From: Gammaproteobacteria bacterium
GTDB taxonomy: Bacteria > Pseudomonadota > Gammaproteobacteria > Steroidobacterales > GCA-2729495
Assembly: GCA_030066665.1 (NCBI GenBank)
Contig: JASJBD010000013.1
Span: 1 to 43,238, forward strand
Direction of reading: 5' to 3'
DNA: 43,238 nt
The notes below the pieces were generated by a model that worked only from the letters and a program-made list of their open reading frames with translations, did not search any database and was not told the DNA's origin. Both the position numbers and the translations under genes were made by a program. Below, piece by piece: positions 7,355-14,705 of the stretch (position 1 is its first letter; each line of letters starts with the position of its first letter).

Positions 7355-8646
7355 CCGCTGCGCGGGCGCGCTGCGAACTCGTCACCCAGCCACTCGACGA
7401 GCTGGTGATGCGGCATGGGCCGCGCAAACCAGAAGCCCTGCGCGATATCGCATTGCAGATCGACGAGGGCATTCAGCGTTGCCTCGTTTTCGACACCCTC
7501 GGCCACTACCGAAAAGCCGAAAGCATGCGCAAGCTCGATAATCGTGCGCACGATGTGCTGTTCGCCTTGGTTGCCGATCATTTTCAGGATGAAAGACTTG
7601 TCGATCTTGAGTTCGTCGGCAGGCAGATCCTTGAATAGCGCCATCGACGAGTAGCCGGTTCCGAAGTCGTCGATAGATATGTGTATTCCTTCCGCTCGCA
7701 GCGCGTTCAACACCGCAAAGGTCTGTTCCTGGTTCCGGATGACCGAGTCCTCGGTGACTTCCAGCACCAGGCCGCTTGGTTTCGAACCCCATATTTTTAG
7801 GGCGTCTCGCACGGTCGGGACGAAATGATCCATCGCGAGGATCGACGCGGAAATATTCACCGAAACCGGAAGATCCGACCACTTGGCCGGCAGCTCGGAC
7901 TGCTGGCGCAAAGCGGTGTTGATGACGAAGTTGGTAATGGCCTCGAGCTTGCCGGATTGCTCGGCCACCGGCAAAAACATGTGCGGCATGACAAGGCCAT
8001 TTTCCGGATCATTCCACCTGATGAGTGCCTCCATGCCACAGGGCTGCATCGAGCGCAGGTCGATCTTTGGCTGGTAGTAGAGTTCCAGCTCGCTCTCCTG
8101 CAGCGCCCGGTCGAGAGCCGATTCGATCTGCCACAGGCTGGTTACCTTGCTGGTGCTGTCGATCGTATACACCTGGTAACCGGCATCTGCTTCCTGCGCG
8201 GCGGCCAGCGCGAGGTCGGCCCGGCGGACGAGCTCTTCCGGTTCGTCGGCATGGTCGGGAAAGATTGCAATGCCGCTGGTGACATCCAGCTTGATCGAAT
8301 GACCATCGATTTCCATCGGCTCGGCCGCCAACCGTGAAATCTTGTTCGCGGCCAGGATTGCATGGCCCTCGTTCTTTGGATTGGACAGCGTTATCCAGTA
8401 CTTCTTGTCACCAACCTTTTGCACGTGATCCGCTTTGCGCAGCATGCCGTGGATGCGCTCGAGCAGCCGCCCGGCCAGTTCCTGGCTCACCGGGTAGCCC
8501 AGCGCACCCTCTACCTTTTCGAATTCCTTGATGCGCACGACGAGCAGTGCAAGACGCTCGTCGGCAGCATGCGACCGGGAGATTGCGTCCCGCAGTTCGC
8601 GCGAAAACAGATCCTGGGCCTTCGGTCGCCGCCATATGTCCGCCAT
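7330..8646 (-). CDS. degenerate GGDEF plus EAL cyclic-di-GMP phosphodiesterase
   Basis: 438 residues, no membrane helix. The N-terminal GGDEF domain (about 10-165) lacks its signature: the site reads VGDKKYWI (78-85), so no cyclase activity is expected. The EAL domain (about 175-425) keeps the catalytic set: EAL at 206-208, Asn264 in VSVNIS, Glu296, DDFGTGYSS (Asp326, Asp327), Lys347 in LKIDKSF, Glu383 in AEGVE and QGFWFARP. It should hydrolyse cyclic-di-GMP to pGpG in the cytoplasm, perhaps with GTP sensing by the degenerate domain (known for other composite proteins). It follows the HD-GYP gene by 23 bases. Confidence 0.9.
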   Translation of the reverse strand: MADIWRRPKAQDLFSRELRDAISRSHAADERLALLVVRIKEFEKVEGALGYPVSQELAGRLLERIHGMLRKADHVQKVGDKKYWITLSNPKNEGHAILAANKISRLAAEPMEIDGHSIKLDVTSGIAIFPDHADEPEELVRRADLALAAAQEADAGYQVYTIDSTSKVTSLWQIESALDRALQESELELYYQPKIDLRSMQPCGMEALIRWNDPENGLVMPHMFLPVAEQSGKLEAITNFVINTALRQQSELPAKWSDLPVSVNISASILAMDHFVPTVRDALKIWGSKPSGLVLEVTEDSVIRNQEQTFAVLNALRAEGIHISIDDFGTGYSSMALFKDLPADELKIDKSFILKMIGNQGEQHIVRTIIELAHAFGFSVVAEGVENEATLNALVDLQCDIAQGFWFARPMPHHQLVEWLGDEFAARPRSGQTETSAP

Positions 8647-8669
8647 CGCCGTATAGCCTATTCCGTCAG

Positions 8670-10040
8670 CTACAGGTAGTACTCGGCGGGGTCGATGCCG
8701 TACGACCCGGTTTCGAGGCCGCGCACGATCCAGATACCTGCCTCTCCCTCGTCCTGCTCCGCGGGCTCCTCCGCGAGGTCGACAATTGGGAATTCAGACA
8801 GGAAGTTCTTGTCGGCATCGAGGACCATCATGATCTTCGGGCGCAGGCGCCGGATATGGTTCTGTTCCACGACGATGCCGACTTCGCCGGTATTCATTTC
8901 CACGAGCGTTGCGGTTGGAAAGATCCCGACGACCTGGATAAACCGTTCGATCATCTCGCTCTGAAACAGCACATCCGACAGCTCCAGCAGGTGCCGCATG
9001 GCGTGGTACGTGGACCTGGCGGGTGCGTAGGGTCGCAGCGAAGTCATTGCGTCATAGGAGTCCACGATGCCGGCGATGCGACCGAGAACGGGGATTTCGT
9101 CGCGTTCCAGACCCTTCGGATAGCCACTGCCGTCATAGCGCTCGTGATGCGTTTCCAGCATCTGCAAGACCCGAGGATCGACGGATGGCGTGTCGTTCAG
9201 CATCTCGAGGCCGTAATCCACGTGCCGACGGATTTCCTCGAGTTCCGCGCTGGTCAACGGTTCACATTTGCTCAACAGTTCATCGGCAATGCGGGTCTTG
9301 CCGATGTCGAGCAACAGGCCGCCCAGTCCCAGCACGCGCAGATTGTCCAGGTCAAAGCCGAGGAACTTGCCGAATACTACGGACCAGACGGACGTGGCCA
9401 GCGCGTGGTTGTAGGTGTACTGATCCTTCGCCCGCATGCGCACGACGCAAGCCATGGCATCCGGGCTGTCCAGCACGCTGTCGATGACCGGCGGCACGAC
9501 CTGCGCAATTGCCTCGATGTCCAGGCCGCCACCCGCGCGGCAGTCGTTGAATACCCTGGTGATGACCTTTTGTGCGTTGTGGTGCGTGTGCTCGGCCTGC
9601 CTGACTGACTGCTGCAACTCGGCTTGGGGTGTCGGGGCAGCGTCCGCTGGTTTGGCACCCGCGCCGCGAAATAATGACGTCCTGACCCTGCCGAGCACGC
9701 GAGTCGTCAAAGAAGTGGCGCGTTTGGCGATCCCTGGCGCAGCCGTTTTGACTGTCGTGGGAGCGGGTGGTAGTTCCCTGTTCTGATCCAGGCACTCTGT
9801 GATGAAGGACCTCTTCGTGGCGGCGACACGCAACGTGTCGTAATGCGGGTTGGATTCGCGCTTGCCGGAATCCACGTACACGAATTCGCAGCAATCGCGC
9901 AGTTGCTGCAATTCGGCCAGGCTTCGAATATAGAAACCCTGGAAGGGCAACGGCGTATCAGTCCAGGGGCGATCGAGCTGCTCCACATACATCCCGAGCA
10001 CGAGATCCTCGACGGAGCACATTTGGAGCTTGGCGGACAT
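8670..10040 (-). CDS. DUF3391 + HD-GYP protein, probable c-di-GMP phosphodiesterase with altered HD motif
   Basis: 456 residues from ATG 10040 (a TTG two codons earlier is less likely). The N-terminal DUF3391 region (about 1-130) precedes a linker and the HD-GYP domain (about 180-350). Residue numbers below count from that TTG; subtract two for the ATG. HHERYDGSGYP (300-310), His214, His275 and Asp329 of the metal site are present, but the HD pair itself reads LLLDIGK, so Leu246 replaces the metal-binding histidine while Asp247 remains. HD-GYP enzymes degrade cyclic-di-GMP to pGpG or GMP; loss of this ligand may change metal number or abolish activity. First gene of an operon with the EAL protein, behind a CRP-like site. 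Confidence 0.88.
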   Translation of the reverse strand: MSAKLQMCSVEDLVLGMYVEQLDRPWTDTPLPFQGFYIRSLAELQQLRDCCEFVYVDSGKRESNPHYDTLRVAATKRSFITECLDQNRELPPAPTTVKTAAPGIAKRATSLTTRVLGRVRTSLFRGAGAKPADAAPTPQAELQQSVRQAEHTHHNAQKVITRVFNDCRAGGGLDIEAIAQVVPPVIDSVLDSPDAMACVVRMRAKDQYTYNHALATSVWSVVFGKFLGFDLDNLRVLGLGGLLLDIGKTRIADELLSKCEPLTSAELEEIRRHVDYGLEMLNDTPSVDPRVLQMLETHHERYDGSGYPKGLERDEIPVLGRIAGIVDSYDAMTSLRPYAPARSTYHAMRHLLELSDVLFQSEMIERFIQVVGIFPTATLVEMNTGEVGIVVEQNHIRRLRPKIMMVLDADKNFLSEFPIVDLAEEPAEQDEGEAGIWIVRGLETGSYGIDPAEYYL

Positions 10041-10059
10041 TGGCAAATTTCACGCATGC

Positions 10060-10083
10060 CGCACGCCGCCCGCTATACGTGCG
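10060..10083 (-). other. leader hairpin of HD-GYP/EAL operon
   Basis: CGCACG and CGTGCG (10078-10083 and 10060-10065 read leftward) can form a 6-bp stem, extendable to 8 with one wobble, around a 12-base loop. It lies about 20 bases before the HD-GYP ATG inside the predicted leader. No T-run follows, so it is not a terminator; an effect on translation is speculative. Confidence 0.3.
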
Positions 10084-10112
10084 ACGCGCGAAAAACCCAT
10101 AACGGAAAGGGA

Positions 10113-10118
10113 GTTATA
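10113..10118 (-). promoter_or_regulatory. predicted -10 element of HD-GYP/EAL operon
   Basis: Leftward reading gives TATAAC, five of six matches to TATAAT. A 17-base spacer would put the -35 hexamer at 10136-10141, reading CGGGGC, which does not resemble TTGACA. A poor -35 under a CRP-type site is expected for an activator-dependent promoter. Predicted transcription start is about 10106. Confidence 0.4.
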
Positions 10119-10139
10119 ACCCACCGCGGCGCGCCGCCC

Positions 10140-10155
10140 CGTGATAGCAATCACA
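10140..10155. promoter_or_regulatory. CRP/Clp/Vfr-type binding site
   Basis: The sequence CGTGATAGCAATCACA (leftward TGTGATTGCTATCACG) matches the CRP consensus TGTGA-N6-TCACA at nine of ten positions and contains the perfect palindrome GTGAT-N4-ATCAC (10141-10154). Its centre, 10147.5, is 41.5 bases upstream of the start predicted from the -10 at 10113-10118, the classic class II activator position. It lies in the 138-base gap between the amine oxidase stop and the HD-GYP ATG. Confidence 0.55.
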
Positions 10156-10178
10156 TTATGTAACTCGCAATTCGGTAT

Positions 10179-11645
10179 CTATCCGACGAGGATTTCCGTT
10201 GCCACGCGTTCGGCGGACGCCATCGCGGATTCCATGCCGAACTCGCGCCGGCGCGTGTGTTCGCCGGCAAAGTAGATGCGGCCCTCGGTGCGGGTCAGCG
10301 CATCGGCGTATTGCGCGATCTGGCCGGCCGCATAGCTGAAGCCGCAGCCGCCGAGATGTGGCATCTGCCCCCAGGAGTAGAAATCCATGACCTCGAGCTG
10401 ATCGCGCGCGGTCGGTCGGATGCGGGTGAATTCGTTGAGCACGAATCGGGTCGCCGCATCGCGGTCCAGCTGATCGATTCGCCGCGCACCGGCACCGTTG
10501 ATCCAGACGAGTAGCGTGTGCACGTCGTCGGATGGGTCAGTCAGCGCATACACGCGTTCGATCGGGCCATCGGTCCACATCGAGGGTTCGAAGCCGTCGC
10601 TTTCCCAGAACCTCGTCTTCGGGCGCAGGTAAAACTTCGTGGCCGCGTAATACTCGCTTTGCGCGGCAAGGCGATTTTTCGCCGGGCTGAGCGCCGGAAA
10701 GAACTCCAGTCGGCGCATGGCCGTGAGCGGTAATGCGCAAACCAGGTAATCGCCGTCATACCGGCCGCCGTCGAGACAGGTGACGCTGACTCCGGTGTTC
10801 GAATGGCTGACCAGCGCGGCCGGGCAGTTGAAGCGGATTTCTCGGTTCAGGCGCGTGGCCATGGCTTCCGGCAGGCGTTGATTGCCGCCGGCGATTTGTC
10901 GCAGCGGCGCGATGTCCTCACCAGATTCACGCAGTTCGCGCCACGCACCGATGCCGAAACGCGTGCGGGCATTGTCGCGCAACATGGCCAGCGCCGACGT
11001 GCGGTGCACGCTATTGCCGTTGTAGGCGTGACCAAACAATTGAATGGCGGCCGGCGACACGCCCTGCTGCAGCAGAAAATCGGCAATCGGTATATCCAGT
11101 TCGGCCTGGTCCGGGTCGAGCCAGTCATCGAGGTATCGCAGCGGGTTCAGGCGGCCGAGCAATTCTCGTTCGAGGCTCGACGGCAGGATCGCGCGTTCGT
11201 CGCCGATCGTCTGATTGACATCGGCCGCCTCCCAGTCATCGGCAGCGAGCAGCTGACCGCCAACGTGGAAACTGAAGGGCCGCACGCTGATGCTCGACGG
11301 CACGAGATCCAGCGCCATTCGGTTGGCCATGTCGACAATGCGCGCGTACATGACCCCGATATCGCTGGCGCCGAGTTCGTGAAGCTCGCCGCCGATATCG
11401 CGACTGCGCACGCGACCACCGACATGATCCGACGCCTCGAGCAGGCTGACGGTCGCGCCGGCTTCCTCCAGGAGCATCGCGGTGTAGAGACCCGCAAGGC
11501 CAGCGCCGATTACAACCACATCGGCTCGTTCTGCCGCGCGTAGTCGGCCCAGCGGGCTCAGCGTCGCGCCGCTGGCGGCCAGGCCGGCCAGAAAACGGCG
11601 CCGATCGAGTCCGCGGCCGTGCGAACCTGCGGCTGAGTGCTGCAT
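10179..11645 (-). CDS. Tat-exported FAD-dependent amine oxidase / flavin monoamine oxidase family
   Basis: 488 residues. A twin-arginine motif DRRRFLAGLAASGATL (14-29) precedes the FAD-binding Rossmann fold: VVVIGAGLAGLYTA (dinucleotide motif 47-52), Glu70 for the ribose, and VGGRVRS. The C-terminal FAD motif GRIYFAGEHT is near the end. Such enzymes oxidise amines, or desaturate or isomerise other substrates, with FAD; export would put it in the periplasm. A G-rich stretch 9-14 bases before the ATG could serve as ribosome site. The gene stands alone, diverging from the subtilase gene across a structured intergenic region, with the c-di-GMP operon downstream. Substrate not predictable. Confidence 0.85.
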   Translation of the reverse strand: MQHSAAGSHGRGLDRRRFLAGLAASGATLSPLGRLRAAERADVVVIGAGLAGLYTAMLLEEAGATVSLLEASDHVGGRVRSRDIGGELHELGASDIGVMYARIVDMANRMALDLVPSSISVRPFSFHVGGQLLAADDWEAADVNQTIGDERAILPSSLERELLGRLNPLRYLDDWLDPDQAELDIPIADFLLQQGVSPAAIQLFGHAYNGNSVHRTSALAMLRDNARTRFGIGAWRELRESGEDIAPLRQIAGGNQRLPEAMATRLNREIRFNCPAALVSHSNTGVSVTCLDGGRYDGDYLVCALPLTAMRRLEFFPALSPAKNRLAAQSEYYAATKFYLRPKTRFWESDGFEPSMWTDGPIERVYALTDPSDDVHTLLVWINGAGARRIDQLDRDAATRFVLNEFTRIRPTARDQLEVMDFYSWGQMPHLGGCGFSYAAGQIAQYADALTRTEGRIYFAGEHTRRREFGMESAMASAERVATEILVG

Positions 11646-11745
11646 CTTTGGCTACCCCCCGAAAGCGCACTGTCGACCCAGACCTGTTCTTAACCGGTTT
11701 TAGGCTGGATCGCTAGTCGCTGCATTGCGGCCAGATTGCTGCAAA

Positions 11746-11773
11746 GCAAAAGAAAGCCCCGCCGCAGCGGGGC
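11746..11773 (-). terminator. leftward Rho-independent terminator in a divergent intergenic region
   Basis: The stem GCCCCGC/GCGGGGC (7 bp, CGCA loop on the plus strand, 11756-11773) is perfect. Read leftward it is followed by TTTCTTTTGC (11755-11746); read rightward no T-run follows. It lies about 100 bases upstream of the amine oxidase ATG, where no protein gene ends. It therefore ends either a small RNA or a premature amine-oxidase transcript. Confidence 0.65.
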
Positions 11774-11801
11774 AAATGTCGCTAGGAAGACAGAAGAATG
11801 T

Positions 11802-11873
11802 GGCCAATTTGGGGAAGGGAAGGGGTGACCACGGGAAACATTGTGCCGCAGGGGGGATTAACCCCAATTGGCC
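11802..11873. repeat. imperfect long inverted repeat
   Basis: GGCCAATTTGGGG (11802-11814) and CCCCAATTGGCC (11862-11873) are inverted copies that differ by one inserted base; 47 bases separate them. The CCCC at 11862-11865 could also pair with GGGG at 11853-11856, so two mutually exclusive folds exist on either strand. Confidence 0.6.
11811..11835 (+). other. G-quadruplex motif
   Basis: Four G-tracts, GGGG, GGG, GGGG and GGG, are separated by loops AA, AA and TGACCAC. This satisfies the usual rule of four runs of at least three G with loops of up to seven bases. It lies inside the long inverted repeat, so quadruplex and hairpin would compete. Confidence 0.5.
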
Positions 11874-12011
11874 GGAACATTAAGGTTTATTAAGGCTTCG
11901 TGAACCAGTACGCGGCAGGGCTGATCTATAGTGGACATGCTGGGCTTTCTGCCATGGCAGCGGTTCCAGGGATCGGCCGCGTCGCCATGGCTCCGCCCGA
12001 GAGGCTGTGTG

Positions 12012-14648
12012 ATGGGCAACTGGTACCGCGATGGCGAATTGCGCGCGCCGCCGGCGTTCCTGCGGCGCTCTTTCGCCTGCCTGCTCGCCGCGGTGCTCAC
12101 GGCCTGCGGCGGTGGGGGCGGCGGTAGCAGCCCTGCGCCGCAAAACGGTGCGGTCAACCAACCGCCACCCACATTGTTCGATATCCAGGGCAGCATCAGC
12201 GTGCCGGAGGGCACTGCGGTCGATGCAGATCTGAATGACCCGAACGCCGACTTTGCATTTAATAACCAGCCGGCCAGTGCCCAGGTGTTGCCCAATCCGG
12301 TTACGGTCGGCGGCTACGCCAATCAACCCGGCAGCGGCGCGGCGGGTCGCTCGCAGAGCTTCGGCGACACCAGCGACTTCTTCCGCGTCAACATGATTGC
12401 CAACCAGGCGATTACATTATTGATCGCTGAAGCCGCGGTTGCCGATTTGGACCTCTATCTCTGGAACGCGGCCGGCACGCAGATTCTCGATGCGTCGCTC
12501 GGTGTCGATGCGACCGAAGCGCTGACGGTGCCGGCGGACGGGCAGTACCTCGTCGAGGTATTCGCGCTGGCCGGGGCTTCCAACTACGTGCTGTCGATTG
12601 GTCAGCCGCAACCGCTGGAAGTGAATCAGGGGATGCGCCTGACGGACCCGTTCGTGCCGGGCGACGTGATCGTCCGCGACAAGGTGGTGACCGCCGTCGC
12701 CCAGCGATCCGCGTTGCGCAAGAGCATGCGTTTGCGCGGTGGCGCGCTGGGTCGGGCCATGCTGATGCGGCTGGAACGGCAGAACCAGGAGATGGCGAAC
12801 CGTCTCGCCGACCTGCGCGATGAGCTTGATCGTTACGCGGCACTGGGCAGCGCGGAACGCCAGCACAAGTGGGAAACACTACTTGCGGTGAAGGATTTCC
12901 GCCGCGACGCCACTGTTGCACATGCCAGCCCGAATTACATGCACAGCATGCACCTCGTGCCCAATGACTCAGCTTATTCGGTGCAGTGGCACTATCCGCA
13001 AATAAACCTGCCGACCGCGTGGGACAGCACTACCGGTGATCCCGCCGTGACAGTCGCCGTCGTCGATTCAGGGATTCTGGCCGGTCACCCGGATCTACAG
13101 GGTCGACTCGTGCCGGGTTTCGATTTCATCAGCGATGCAGTCAACGCCGGTGATGGCAACGGCATCGATCCGGACCCGAGCGATCCCGGTGATGGCGGTG
13201 GTGTCACGCCAAGTTCGTTCCACGGCACGCACGTGGCCGGCACGGTGGGTGCGGCCACGAACAATGGCGCCGGCGTCGCCGGTGTTGCCTGGGGCGTCAA
13301 CCTGATGCCGCTGCGGGTCTGTGGCCTGGATGGCTGCAGCCTGTTCGACATCATGCAGGCGGTGCGCTTCGCTGCGGGGCTGCCCAACGATTCGGGTCTG
13401 CTGCCGGCCGCACCGGCGGATGTGATCAATCTGAGCCTCGGCGGACCGTTTTTCTCACAGGCCGAAGCGGATCTCTACGAGCAGGTGCGGCAACTGGGCG
13501 TCGTCATCGTGGCCTCGGCGGGCAACGAGGGCAACAGCACGCCACAGTACCCGGCATCGCACACGGCGGTCCTGTCCGTCAGCGCGGTCGGAATCGATCG
13601 CATCCTGGCGAGTTACTCCAGCTTCGGTTCGCAGGTCGATGTGGCGGCGCCGGGTGGCGATGGCGGTGATTTGAACGGCGACGGCTACCCGGACTTCGTG
13701 CTTAGCACCGGCGGCGATGATTCCTCCGGGTCGATCCAGTTCGCCTATACCTTTTTGGCCGGCACGTCGATGGCCAGCCCGCATGTCGCTGGCGTCATTG
13801 CGCTCATGTTGTCGGCAAATCCGAATCTGACGCCGGATCAGATCGAGCAGATGCTCGCCAATGGTGACCTGACCGACGATCTCGGAGTGGCCGGCCGTGA
13901 TGATTTCTACGGCCACGGTTTGATCAACGCACAAAAAGCCGTGGCTGCCGCGCTGGACGCAGCGGGCAATCCGCCGAACCTCGATCCATTGCTGGAGATC
14001 CAGCCGGCCGCGCTGAATTTCGGTACAACGATGACGGCACTGGCGTTTACTGCGTCGAATGCCGGGGGTGGCAGCCTGACAGTTACCAATGTCACACCAT
14101 CGGAACCCTGGCTGTCGGTGCAAACGGTGAGCACTGACGGGAGTGGCCTCGGCGGATACCTGGCGACGATCAATCGCATGGGGCTCGGCGAGGGCACCTA
14201 CTCGGCTACCATCACCGTCGAATCAGACATGAACACGGTGCAGCTGCCGGTGTTGATGCAGGTGAGTAACAGTCCGGTGATACCGGACGTGGGTTACCTG
14301 TACGTGCTGTTGATCGACCCGGTGAGCCAGTTCGCCGTGCGCGAGTTCCAGGCGACCGGCAGCAATGGTATTTACGACTACGAATTTCTCGACGTGCCTG
14401 CGGGCGATTACGAAATCATCGCGGGCACAGATGCGGATAACGATTTCGTGATCTGTGATCCGGGCGAAGCCTGCGGCCAGTACCTGACGCTCGATCAGCC
14501 GCTGGTGCTTACCGTCGATGGCGATGTCATCAACATGGATTTTTCGGTGGGCTGGGTGCTGGCGATCGATCCGCAGACCGCGATGCAGCCGATTACATCG
14601 GTTCGTCAGGCGGGTGTGAGCCCAGGTCGATCACGCCGATCTCGTTGA
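12012..14648 (+). CDS. subtilisin-like serine protease lipoprotein (S8 family)
   Basis: 878 residues from ATG 12012, chosen because GAGAGG lies 7 bases upstream and a lipoprotein signal follows; starts at 11931/11937 give an implausible leader. Lipobox LTAC puts the lipidated Cys at 32, then six Gly and a low-complexity linker. Residues about 90-200 look like a PPC beta domain, 215-315 a propeptide-like helical region, 340-650 the peptidase with Asp352 (VAVVDSGI), His404 (HGTHVAGT), Asn505 (SAGNEG) and Ser586 (GTSMASPH). A BACON/Ig-like domain (about 660-760) and a carboxypeptidase-regulatory-like beta domain end the protein. GDLNGDGYPD (552-561) resembles a calcium loop. Probably a surface-anchored degradative protease. 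Confidence 0.9.
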   Translation: MGNWYRDGELRAPPAFLRRSFACLLAAVLTACGGGGGGSSPAPQNGAVNQPPPTLFDIQGSISVPEGTAVDADLNDPNADFAFNNQPASAQVLPNPVTVGGYANQPGSGAAGRSQSFGDTSDFFRVNMIANQAITLLIAEAAVADLDLYLWNAAGTQILDASLGVDATEALTVPADGQYLVEVFALAGASNYVLSIGQPQPLEVNQGMRLTDPFVPGDVIVRDKVVTAVAQRSALRKSMRLRGGALGRAMLMRLERQNQEMANRLADLRDELDRYAALGSAERQHKWETLLAVKDFRRDATVAHASPNYMHSMHLVPNDSAYSVQWHYPQINLPTAWDSTTGDPAVTVAVVDSGILAGHPDLQGRLVPGFDFISDAVNAGDGNGIDPDPSDPGDGGGVTPSSFHGTHVAGTVGAATNNGAGVAGVAWGVNLMPLRVCGLDGCSLFDIMQAVRFAAGLPNDSGLLPAAPADVINLSLGGPFFSQAEADLYEQVRQLGVVIVASAGNEGNSTPQYPASHTAVLSVSAVGIDRILASYSSFGSQVDVAAPGGDGGDLNGDGYPDFVLSTGGDDSSGSIQFAYTFLAGTSMASPHVAGVIALMLSANPNLTPDQIEQMLANGDLTDDLGVAGRDDFYGHGLINAQKAVAAALDAAGNPPNLDPLLEIQPAALNFGTTMTALAFTASNAGGGSLTVTNVTPSEPWLSVQTVSTDGSGLGGYLATINRMGLGEGTYSATITVESDMNTVQLPVLMQVSNSPVIPDVGYLYVLLIDPVSQFAVREFQATGSNGIYDYEFLDVPAGDYEIIAGTDADNDFVICDPGEACGQYLTLDQPLVLTVDGDVINMDFSVGWVLAIDPQTAMQPITSVRQAGVSPGRSRRSR

Positions 14649-14661
14649 CGCCGCGCAGGTC

Positions 14662-14688
14662 GCCCCGTGGCCGGATCACGGACGGGGC
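14662..14688. terminator. hairpin between convergent genes, weak terminator candidate
   Basis: GCCCCGT (14662-14668) pairs perfectly with ACGGGGC (14682-14688) around a 13-base loop, in the 57-base gap where the subtilase and NnrU genes converge. No T-run follows on either strand, so termination would be weak or Rho-assisted. Confidence 0.35.
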
Positions 14689-14705
14689 ATCATGGCGAAC
14701 CGGTA

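Larger units (their letters stand above)
11746..11875 (-). ncRNA. candidate small RNA or attenuator leader
   Basis: Read leftward, about 130 bases would fold as follows: GGCCAATTGGGG (11873-11862) pairs with CCCCAAATTGGCC (11814-11802), closing a domain with a pyrimidine-rich stretch; the GGGG at 11865-11862 can instead pair with CCCC (11856-11853) in a small TTAAT-loop hairpin; an unpaired pyrimidine-rich linker follows, then the intrinsic terminator at 11773-11746. This is the layout of a terminated small RNA, or of an amine-oxidase leader with two competing folds. No convincing promoter was found, and no known RNA family was recognised. Confidence 0.35.
11646..12011. other. 366-base non-coding divergent intergenic region
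   Basis: The region separates the leftward amine oxidase from the rightward subtilase and has no plausible protein gene. It holds the leftward terminator 11746-11773, the long inverted repeat 11802-11873, the G-rich motif 11811-11835 and a possible -10 for the subtilase, TATAGT at 11927-11932. The -10 has no recognisable -35 at the right spacing. Between 11646 and 11745, and between 11940 and 12011, I see nothing distinct except the subtilase ribosome site at 11999-12004. Confidence 0.6.

Noticed and set aside
10041..10106. Possible c-di-GMP riboswitch in the HD-GYP leader
   Set aside because: The predicted leader is about 65 bases and lacks the GEMM core and two-helix layout; only one small hairpin is seen.
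11931..12011. GTG 11931 or ATG 11937 as start of the subtilase
   Set aside because: The extra residues give no signal peptide, and ATG 12012 has GAGAGG seven bases upstream followed by a lipoprotein signal.
13455..14123. 222-codon leftward open frame inside the subtilase gene
   Set aside because: Antisense to the peptidase domain, no motif and no start signal; treated as a shadow.
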